A model generated the notes under the pieces. The model was given only the letters and a program-made list of their open reading frames with translations, had not been told where the DNA came from and ran no database searches. Source: Hyphomicrobiales bacterium (lineage in GTDB: Bacteria > Pseudomonadota > Alphaproteobacteria > Rhizobiales > JAJFHC01). From it: a stretch of DNA of 64,000 nt. Each line of letters begins with the position of its first letter. Position 1 is the first letter of the stretch. Position numbers and translations under genes: made by a program. Shown here in pieces: positions 57,728 through 64,000 of this stretch. The stretch covers positions 21,827-85,826 of the forward strand of contig JAJFHC010000315.1 in assembly GCA_021775835.1 (NCBI GenBank). The letters run 5' to 3'.

Positions 57728-59631
57728 GTGACACCAAGCATGACGTAGCGGTTGAGTTTACCGCGAAGGATTCGACCTCCTCAGTAATAGGAAGGATCAA
57801 CAAGTCCGCTGGTGTACTCGGAAAGACGGTTGACAACATCACAAGGAAGGTCGCCGGGTTTAGCGCTCTCGGCGGCCTGGCTACAGTGTTCGGGTTCGGT
57901 GCCTCTGTCCATAGTGCGAACAAGTATCTCAGCACTATAGAGATGCTATCGACTATTACCGGTGAAACTGCCAACAAGACGGCCGGAATGGTTCACGCCA
58001 TGGAGCAGTCCGGGGTAGCTGGCGAGGAAACCAAAGCAATCATGATTTCGATGGCTCGCAAGCAGGCTGAGATCGTTGGAGGCTCCAAAGACTTGGCCAA
58101 GATGGCTAAGAAGTACGGCGTGGAACTAACCAAGGGGCCAGACAAAGCTCTTGTATCCATGGCGAAATCGGTAAAGGAAGGGAAGATTGGTACCGGTGAG
58201 GTAGTAAAACTCCTAGAGGAGTCCGGCTCTAAGGCAATGGACCTACTCCGCAAAGGACCCGTAGAGGTTCAGCGACTGCTATCAGAGGGCGCTAAGAAGA
58301 ACTCCCACATCAACAAGACATCCATCGCCCAATACAAGCAGATGACGATCCAGATGACCCGCGTCAAGCAATCATGGACCAGAATCACAACGGCCGTCAT
58401 GATTAAACTTGCGCCATCTCTGACAAAGCTCATGGCATACGTTGAGCGTAATATTGACAGTTGGACAGAGGGTGCAGGTCAGTTTGGCGACTTATTGGTA
58501 AACCATATAGGCACCGCACTTGTTACTGCTCGAGTATTCGGGAAGGTCATGATGGCGAACTACGCCATCATGAAGCTCACGGGAGAAGGTCTTGTCGGTA
58601 ATGCCGGAAAACTACTCAAGATGAGCAGGGCAAGTTCTGCCAGCAGAGGATCCTCCGTTGTTGCGGATGTGGCATCGTCGGTGCTCGGACGCGGAAAAGG
58701 GAAGGGTGCCGGGGCTCTAATATCAGGAAGAAAAGGTGTTGCTGCAAAGAAGGCAGCGGCTGCTGCAGCTGGCGGAAGAACGAAAAAGATAGGTATCGTG
58801 TTTGGTAAAATCTTCAAATTCACAACAAAGATAGGAGGGGTATTTTCCAGGGTAGTCGCATCGGTCGGACCACTGATCAAGGTCGCCAGCATATTGATGA
58901 GGCTAACGGCTGTCGGAGTTGTTATCGCCGCTGTCGTCGTTGGAATAAAGCAGATTATGAACAACGTTGATGGCATCAGAGATCGACTAGGGTCGCTCCT
59001 GGGGAAGGTCTGGGAAGACATCAAGAACATCGGAGAGTCGGTAGGAAACCTGTTTGGCCCAGGATCTTTCCTGCGAGAGTTCTTCTCCTATGTTGGAAAA
59101 GGGTTTGTGTCCAGACTCGAAAAACTACTCTGGGCGTTCCAGAAGGTCACCCACGCACTGGCTGTAGCATCAGTAATGCTTTCAGAGAGGGTTGGTCCAG
59201 CCAAGGCCGAGTTCATTCTTAAGAAAAGAGCTATCGACAAGAACGTTGAACAAGCAAGCAAGACACGCGGCATCATGAACACCCTGCTTGAGCACCAGGG
59301 GAAAGTAACTCTCTCTCAGATCGATATGCTTGGACAGATGAAGAAGAGCTGGATGGCTTCAACTTCTCATCTGAAAGACTTTGACCAGTCCAAGGAATGG
59401 AAAGACTTAGTCAAGACACGTGGCCTTGGTAAATTTGCTGCTCTTCCTGTAACCCCGAAGGAACGACAGAAGACTAACTTCGACTTCCGCGGCTCACGGT
59501 TCGACATCCAGCAAAACTTCGCAGAAGGATTCGACCCAGATAGGATAGCCGTAGCATTCTCTAACGACCTGAGCTCGCTAGGGGAGCGACGACTCCAGTC
59601 TGGACTAGCCCCAGCATTCTCTGCGAGGTAA
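57724..59631 (+). CDS. Tail tape measure protein
   Basis: 635 aa (ATGA overlap). Long helical parts (about 80-240), a Gly/Ala/Lys-rich middle with GRGKGKGAGALISGRKGVAA, then hydrophobic helices (SILMRLTAVGVVIAAVVVGI) that may insert into the host membrane. Position after the chaperones fits. It is short for a tape measure (about 95 nm by the usual 0.15 nm per residue), so the tail would be short. Confidence 0.82.
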   Translation: MSDTKHDVAVEFTAKDSTSSVIGRINKSAGVLGKTVDNITRKVAGFSALGGLATVFGFGASVHSANKYLSTIEMLSTITGETANKTAGMVHAMEQSGVAGEETKAIMISMARKQAEIVGGSKDLAKMAKKYGVELTKGPDKALVSMAKSVKEGKIGTGEVVKLLEESGSKAMDLLRKGPVEVQRLLSEGAKKNSHINKTSIAQYKQMTIQMTRVKQSWTRITTAVMIKLAPSLTKLMAYVERNIDSWTEGAGQFGDLLVNHIGTALVTARVFGKVMMANYAIMKLTGEGLVGNAGKLLKMSRASSASRGSSVVADVASSVLGRGKGKGAGALISGRKGVAAKKAAAAAAGGRTKKIGIVFGKIFKFTTKIGGVFSRVVASVGPLIKVASILMRLTAVGVVIAAVVVGIKQIMNNVDGIRDRLGSLLGKVWEDIKNIGESVGNLFGPGSFLREFFSYVGKGFVSRLEKLLWAFQKVTHALAVASVMLSERVGPAKAEFILKKRAIDKNVEQASKTRGIMNTLLEHQGKVTLSQIDMLGQMKKSWMASTSHLKDFDQSKEWKDLVKTRGLGKFAALPVTPKERQKTNFDFRGSRFDIQQNFAEGFDPDRIAVAFSNDLSSLGERRLQSGLAPAFSAR

Positions 59632-59637
59632 CAACCA

Positions 59638-60843
59638 GTGACAGCGACAGTCTCACCATTCGTAATCCGAGAACTGACCGGTGACAAGCGTGAATTCAGG
59701 TTCACGGGTCGAGGATTGCCGTACCGACCCTTCACCCTTTCAGGGGACCAGCGGGCGGATATCAACTGGTACGCTGGATCTCCTGAGGGAACAATTCAGA
59801 TGCTTGGCGCCAAGGAGAACGAAACCACCATCAACGGGATGTGGAAAGATCGATTCCTTCGTCAAGTTGTGGACATGTCTCCAGCGGAGCTTGTAGCCGC
59901 TGGGTTCGATGTTGTCGGAGGAAACGCAGCGCCGTTTTCGCTAGCAGCGGGACAGTCTGGAGAGCCTGGTGCCAAGATTAATGGGTTTCCAATCAACAAT
60001 GTTCGCGAACTGGCTGACACAGTAGACGACGTTCGCCGCAAAGGACAACTTGTCGAAGTTACATGGCTCCACATCAAGAGACAGGGGATCATTAGAACGT
60101 TCAGGCAGTCGTGGCACGCCGCTCAAGACCTTGAGTGGGAGATTCGATTCGAGTGGATCAACCAGGGCTTTCAGCTATCGGACGTTCCTATTCAAGACCG
60201 AAGCGTAGACCTGTCCGACACTGTTGTTGAGATATCAAACCAGCTCGAGGAGTTAGACGGCATCATGGATGGGTCCGCTTCGCTCGACTTGCAAGGAGAC
60301 TCAGGGCAGGCATTTACTCAGGCAGGGCAGGCATTGGACGAGGTGAACCAGGGTATTAATCAGATCCAACAGGCTCTCACGCAATTGCAGGACACGGTCA
60401 TAAACAACACCCAGGCCCTACTGTCGCCAATTAGCACAGTGCAGCGTTCGATCGGAATCTTCTCCTTCATGAAGGATGTCGGGGATAGCACCGCTAACGG
60501 AATAGACAGGAGACTCGATGCCGCGATCCTAAACGTCCAGGACACTTTCGGTACGAAGCTCGACCAAAGAAATACGCTCTCAAAGCAGAGGAGAGCGGCG
60601 CGACGAATTTCGGCAGTTGCCGCCATAAGGCAGGCACAGCTTGAGAAGCAAGCCAGGCCAGAACTGATTAGTTCGTTCGTTGCTCGAGAGGACCAGGATT
60701 TGCGAGATGTGGCGCTTCAGCACTATGGAACCGCCGACGAGTGGAAGTCTCTGATGAGGTTCAATAATCTGGATGAGTCTCGCCTGTCATCCAATCAGTT
60801 GATCTTCGTTCCTCGCAATCCACCGAGGGGAGACCAGTGCTAG
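59638..60843 (+). CDS. Tail hub protein with PDZ-like and LysM domains
   Basis: 401 aa, GTG start. Residues 110-145 (GEPGAKINGFPINNVRELAD) look like a PDZ-type loop; residues 190-320 are helical coiled coil; the C-terminus DLRDVALQHYGTADEWKSLM then SNQLIFVPRN is a LysM domain, which binds peptidoglycan. This is the T4 gp53-like/tail-tip type combination, after the tape measure. It likely links the tube to the baseplate. Confidence 0.75.
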   Translation: MTATVSPFVIRELTGDKREFRFTGRGLPYRPFTLSGDQRADINWYAGSPEGTIQMLGAKENETTINGMWKDRFLRQVVDMSPAELVAAGFDVVGGNAAPFSLAAGQSGEPGAKINGFPINNVRELADTVDDVRRKGQLVEVTWLHIKRQGIIRTFRQSWHAAQDLEWEIRFEWINQGFQLSDVPIQDRSVDLSDTVVEISNQLEELDGIMDGSASLDLQGDSGQAFTQAGQALDEVNQGINQIQQALTQLQDTVINNTQALLSPISTVQRSIGIFSFMKDVGDSTANGIDRRLDAAILNVQDTFGTKLDQRNTLSKQRRAARRISAVAAIRQAQLEKQARPELISSFVAREDQDLRDVALQHYGTADEWKSLMRFNNLDESRLSSNQLIFVPRNPPRGDQC

Positions 60844-62673
60844 GTGCCTGATCCAACCCCACTTTATTACCCGTCCATCGTGGTGAATTTGAGGCTTCGT
60901 TTCGACGAGGCATTTCAGGTTATTGACCTGCCCCAGCCTGTAGACCAGAGGGGGGTAGTTGATGCGGTGTCCGGAGCGTCTGGGCCGGTGCTGCGCCCAC
61001 TCATCCTTCAGCAAGGCAAAGACAACCTTTCTCATATCCTAAACCGCGTACCCAAGAATGGCACCGTAGAACTCCCTGGCTACAGGACGGCTGGGAAGTT
61101 CTCCTTCCTGTTCGACTACCGAGAGCTTCCGATCGACCCGCGTCTTCTTCGGTCCATAGGTGTGGAGATATTCCAAGGCGCAGTGAATCCAGAGGATTTT
61201 GCTACTGGGATGGTCCAGGTGGAGGCGGACGGAACACGCCGATCTATACTCAATGTCTACGACGAGGCCGGCAACCCGCGGGACGAACTCATGACTCTCG
61301 CCGGCATTGTGGATTTATGGCGTCTCACTCATGACGACAAAGGATCGTTTCTTCATATCGAGGGCCGCGATCTCCGGGGCCTCTTCCTGGACAGCCCGAT
61401 CGACCTGAGGATCTTCAGCGAAATCGACCTGCGAAAAGACATCGCAGACGTTGTTGCCGCGATGCTCGAAAAGCATCCGGCTGGAGAGCAGATGACAATC
61501 TGCACGTTCCCAGGAGAATGGCCCAGAGGAATACTGCCAAGCCCAGCGGACACTGATGGACTTACTCGTCCTCGTCGCAAATGCAGCGGAGAGGGTGCCT
61601 CTGTGGGCTCGTCTAGTAGCAAGGCGAACTACTGGGACATGATAACCAAGATGTGTCTCCTGGTTGGAGCAATTCCGTTCTTCAAGGGTCGAGAGCTTCA
61701 CATCCGAAGGTCTCGGTCTATCTTTGCGCAGAATGAAGGCAAAGACGTGAGCAGGTCCCCGTTCAGAGCTCCTAATAGCAAGATTCCAGTCCATAGGGTT
61801 GATGATATCGGAGACGAAGTATCCGTCCGTCGCATGGTCTACGGTCGCAATATTCAATCTCTTACCTATGAGAGGAAGTTCACCGGGACAAAAGTTCCAG
61901 TCATCGAAGTCACATCACACGATCAGAGCGGAAGCGATCGAGGGCCTGGCAAGATATTGGTGGTCCAGTGGCCTCCCAAGGACAAGAAGCTGGCCAGAAT
62001 CAGCGGGGTGTCTCCATCTGGAGAGGTGGCGCAGACAGATATTCTTAGAATCAACAAACCAGGAATCAGAGACAAGGACAAGCTCCTTGAACTTGCGCGA
62101 GACCTATACGAGGAGATAGGAAGACAGGAGATCGGCGGATCGTCGACCACCAAGTCTCTAGCTAGCATGTATGGCGACAACTCGGACCCGGACATGCTCC
62201 GCATGCAGCCAGGGGACGGTGTCGAGTTTGCGGTTGACGTTCAGACTCTAAACTCACGCAGCCCAATATCCGCACAGTTCACTGACGCGAACCGCCAGAG
62301 CTTCTCCGAGAGGGTTGAGGCTATCAAGCAGGACATGCTCCGTAAGTCTGGGACGGTAGACGAGAACCTGATTAGAGTCATCGTGGCAACATCCAGAAGC
62401 AGTATCTTGGATATAGAACAGTTCTTCCGCATAGCCAATATTCGATACAACTGGGCAAGCGGTGTGGTTCAGATTCACTTCGACTTCCAGAACTATGTCG
62501 TTGTGCGGTCGAATGAAACATCGGACCTAACAAACGACAGTGAACTAGACAATAGAGGGACCGTTGAATGCCTAACGGTTAGAAGAAGAGTCAAGGGCAA
62601 GAAGCTACCAAGGCCCACCAAACAACGAAAACGTGTCAACCTGGACTCGTTTAACACAAGGTCAGGATTCTAA
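60844..62673 (+). CDS. Baseplate hub protein (gp27/gpD-like)
   Basis: 609 aa, GTG start directly after the LysM gene. Beta-rich N-terminal half with LDFDYRELPID-type strands; VSVRRMVYGRNIQSL and later LARDLYEEIGRQE as in late-control/gpD hub proteins; a basic end (RVKGKKLPRPTKQRKR). It overlaps the spike gene by one base. Likely forms the trimeric hub around the spike. Confidence 0.72.
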   Translation: MPDPTPLYYPSIVVNLRLRFDEAFQVIDLPQPVDQRGVVDAVSGASGPVLRPLILQQGKDNLSHILNRVPKNGTVELPGYRTAGKFSFLFDYRELPIDPRLLRSIGVEIFQGAVNPEDFATGMVQVEADGTRRSILNVYDEAGNPRDELMTLAGIVDLWRLTHDDKGSFLHIEGRDLRGLFLDSPIDLRIFSEIDLRKDIADVVAAMLEKHPAGEQMTICTFPGEWPRGILPSPADTDGLTRPRRKCSGEGASVGSSSSKANYWDMITKMCLLVGAIPFFKGRELHIRRSRSIFAQNEGKDVSRSPFRAPNSKIPVHRVDDIGDEVSVRRMVYGRNIQSLTYERKFTGTKVPVIEVTSHDQSGSDRGPGKILVVQWPPKDKKLARISGVSPSGEVAQTDILRINKPGIRDKDKLLELARDLYEEIGRQEIGGSSTTKSLASMYGDNSDPDMLRMQPGDGVEFAVDVQTLNSRSPISAQFTDANRQSFSERVEAIKQDMLRKSGTVDENLIRVIVATSRSSILDIEQFFRIANIRYNWASGVVQIHFDFQNYVVVRSNETSDLTNDSELDNRGTVECLTVRRRVKGKKLPRPTKQRKRVNLDSFNTRSGF

Positions 62674-63287
62674 TGCTCAAGTCTCGTGTTGCAACAACCC
62701 CTGACGTAAACCGGCTAGCCAAGGCGCTGGAGCGCCCTGGGATCGACCCTCGTTGCTGGAACTGTCTGGCCTATGTCACTGCTTTCAACATCGACGATGA
62801 AGGCCCTATCGTAGATGTGGTCCTTGTCCCAGACAATACCCCAGAGACAGCCAGAGTAGGCGCTGAATACGCTGGCCCAGGCTTTGGACTCTACTTCCCT
62901 CTCGAGAAAGATACGGAGGTGGTGGTTGGATTCCCGAACGGAGATCCAGATGAGGGACTTGTTGTCCTGCGTAGGCTTTGGAGTAAGTCCGACCCAACTC
63001 CACAGATTGCCCGTGACAACCGGGATGACGTTGTCCTTGTTGCGAAGAATGATGCCAATATCCGAATCGTCGTACAAGACACAAGCAAGGTTCTCATTCA
63101 AGACAGTTCAGGGACGCCAGTCCCACTAGCTCTGAAGTCGGACGTTGACAACAACAAGGCTATCTTCGATGCGCATATACATTTGACAACAGCTACGGTT
63201 GGACCAACCGCGACTCCGGGCACGATCGCACCGACGGCCACACCTCAACTAAATGCAGTAGGAACCCGGATACTGGAGAGCCATTAG
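62673..63287 (+). CDS. Baseplate spike protein (gpV/gp5-like)
   Basis: 204 aa, ATG in a TAATG overlap. GFGLYFPLEKDTEVVVGFPN followed by the DPDEGLVVLRRL loop is the OB-fold of gpV/gp5 spikes. The C-terminus has repeats of Thr-Ala-Thr-Pro (GPTATPGTIAPTATPQL), likely the spike shaft tip region, and an AHIHLT part. It pierces the outer layers on contraction. Confidence 0.85.
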   Translation: MLKSRVATTPDVNRLAKALERPGIDPRCWNCLAYVTAFNIDDEGPIVDVVLVPDNTPETARVGAEYAGPGFGLYFPLEKDTEVVVGFPNGDPDEGLVVLRRLWSKSDPTPQIARDNRDDVVLVAKNDANIRIVVQDTSKVLIQDSSGTPVPLALKSDVDNNKAIFDAHIHLTTATVGPTATPGTIAPTATPQLNAVGTRILESH

Positions 63288-64000
63288 ATGAGTTACGGAT
63301 TAGAACAATATGGGATCGATCCATACGGAAGCACTGATTCCTCCGTAGCCGGTGGTCTGTCAATAGTTGGCGCAAAGCCAGTGTCCACTCACACCATACG
63401 TGTGACTTTAGCAAAGGAACCTCAAGCCATATCGTCGCAACTTCCTGGCGACGTATTCAACCCTAGGACGTGGACAGTAGTTCGTCTCGACAGCGGTGTT
63501 GGATTCACGGTCATGGAGGTGGTCGCGATCACCTCAAATCTAGAGTATGAGATTCGCCTCCTGGAGGCGCTTGGCAGTTCAAACGTACAGCATCAGGTTT
63601 CATCCGAAACGCTACTAGGGGAAGACGGGGGGCTCATTGAGAATCCGATGTTCCATAACTTCTTCGGTCTACTGGACGCCTCACAGTCCACCCCTGAGAG
63701 AAGGGCGGCACAAGACAAATACGCGATCCGTGACATCTTCAACCCTCAGGGGTTACTTCCATCCGGAAGCACCGGAGGTGTCTACACAGTGGCCACCGAT
63801 GGAGATTATCAACTTCATGGCGGTACCGACTTTGCTCGGAAGATGATCCTTCGTCGAATGATGACCACAAGGGGTGGGTTCAGCCATCTACCAGGGTTCG
63901 GAGTTGGACTTCGGGTGAAAGAACCACTTCCTTCGGGAGATCTAATATCTCTACAGAAGGACATCGAGGATCAGGTAAAACTGGAACCAGAGGTCGACAA
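63288..64000 (+). CDS. Baseplate wedge-type protein, partial at window end
   Basis: 237 residues, open to the window edge. ATG directly after the spike stop. The first part is beta-rich; the later block (FARKMILRRMMTTRGGFSHL followed by PGFGVGL) resembles gp25/W-type baseplate proteins (a Leu/Arg-rich start with G-x-F-x-x-x-P-x-x-G). The rest is outside the window. Confidence 0.65.
   Translation, partial: MSYGLEQYGIDPYGSTDSSVAGGLSIVGAKPVSTHTIRVTLAKEPQAISSQLPGDVFNPRTWTVVRLDSGVGFTVMEVVAITSNLEYEIRLLEALGSSNVQHQVSSETLLGEDGGLIENPMFHNFFGLLDASQSTPERRAAQDKYAIRDIFNPQGLLPSGSTGGVYTVATDGDYQLHGGTDFARKMILRRMMTTRGGFSHLPGFGVGLRVKEPLPSGDLISLQKDIEDQVKLEPEVD

Overview
The window is a continuous piece of a large tailed double-stranded DNA phage (or prophage-like) genome with a contractile tail. 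It carries a terminase large subunit, SPP1-type portal, Mu gpF-like protein, scaffold, major capsid protein, neck proteins, tail sheath, tail tube, frameshifted tail chaperones, tape measure, LysM/hub and spike genes in the usual myovirus order. No integrase or ribosomal/host housekeeping genes are visible. The host is not shown directly. The DNA is GC-rich, and several starts sit 5-7 nt after a TANNNT box with no ribosome binding site (leaderless-type starts), which would fit an actinobacterial or other leaderless-using host; that is inference.

Layout. (1) 1-8.5 kb, leftward: a tightly overlapping early operon (mostly ATGA/GTGA junctions) with an SF1 helicase, a RecF/Rad50-like ATPase, DNA-binding proteins, a DUF6283-like Cys protein and many small genes. 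(2) 8.6-11.7 kb, rightward: a ParB-domain/DNA methyltransferase interrupted by an intein; inside the intein, in the +1 frame, lies a recognisable HNH endonuclease gene. (3) 11.7-15.0 kb, leftward: YqaJ exonuclease, RecT annealing protein, QueD and a TGT/DpdA-like protein, that is recombination plus probable 7-deazaguanine DNA modification. (4) 15.08 kb: a divergent promoter region with a palindrome that overlaps both -10 boxes. (5) 15.1-28.9 kb, rightward: Cro/cI-like regulator, replication initiator, DnaB helicase, Dam-like protein, RusA, MmcB-like nuclease, HerA-like ATPase, ASCH, DUF5131, DUF1643, HNH-type and many small zinc-ribbon proteins, ending in a frameshifted methyltransferase gene. 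(6) 29.2-38.1 kb: HTH protein (small-terminase candidate), then accessory genes including a polynucleotide-kinase-like ATPase, an Acb2-like cyclic-nucleotide sponge (anti-CBASS/Thoeris), SSB, a metzincin-like protease and an SNase-like protein; a tRNA-like element with no usable anticodon arm lies at 30.84 kb. (7) 38.5-64 kb: the virion genes, interrupted by thymidylate kinase, a HAD phosphatase, an HNH endonuclease and a membrane zincin-like protein; the last gene runs off the window.

How it fits together: SSB, RecT, YqaJ exonuclease, RusA, UvrD-like helicase, DnaB and the initiator form a replication-recombination set; QueD/DpdA-like protein and three methyltransferase-type genes point to DNA modification against host restriction; Acb2 points to evasion of nucleotide-signalling immunity. 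Most coding is in long operons with 4-nt start/stop overlaps (ATGA, GTGA, TTGA), so translational coupling is probably the main local control. The most unusual items are the intein with an out-of-frame HNH gene, the tRNA-like element, the apparently frameshifted methyltransferase, and the run of leaderless-type starts.
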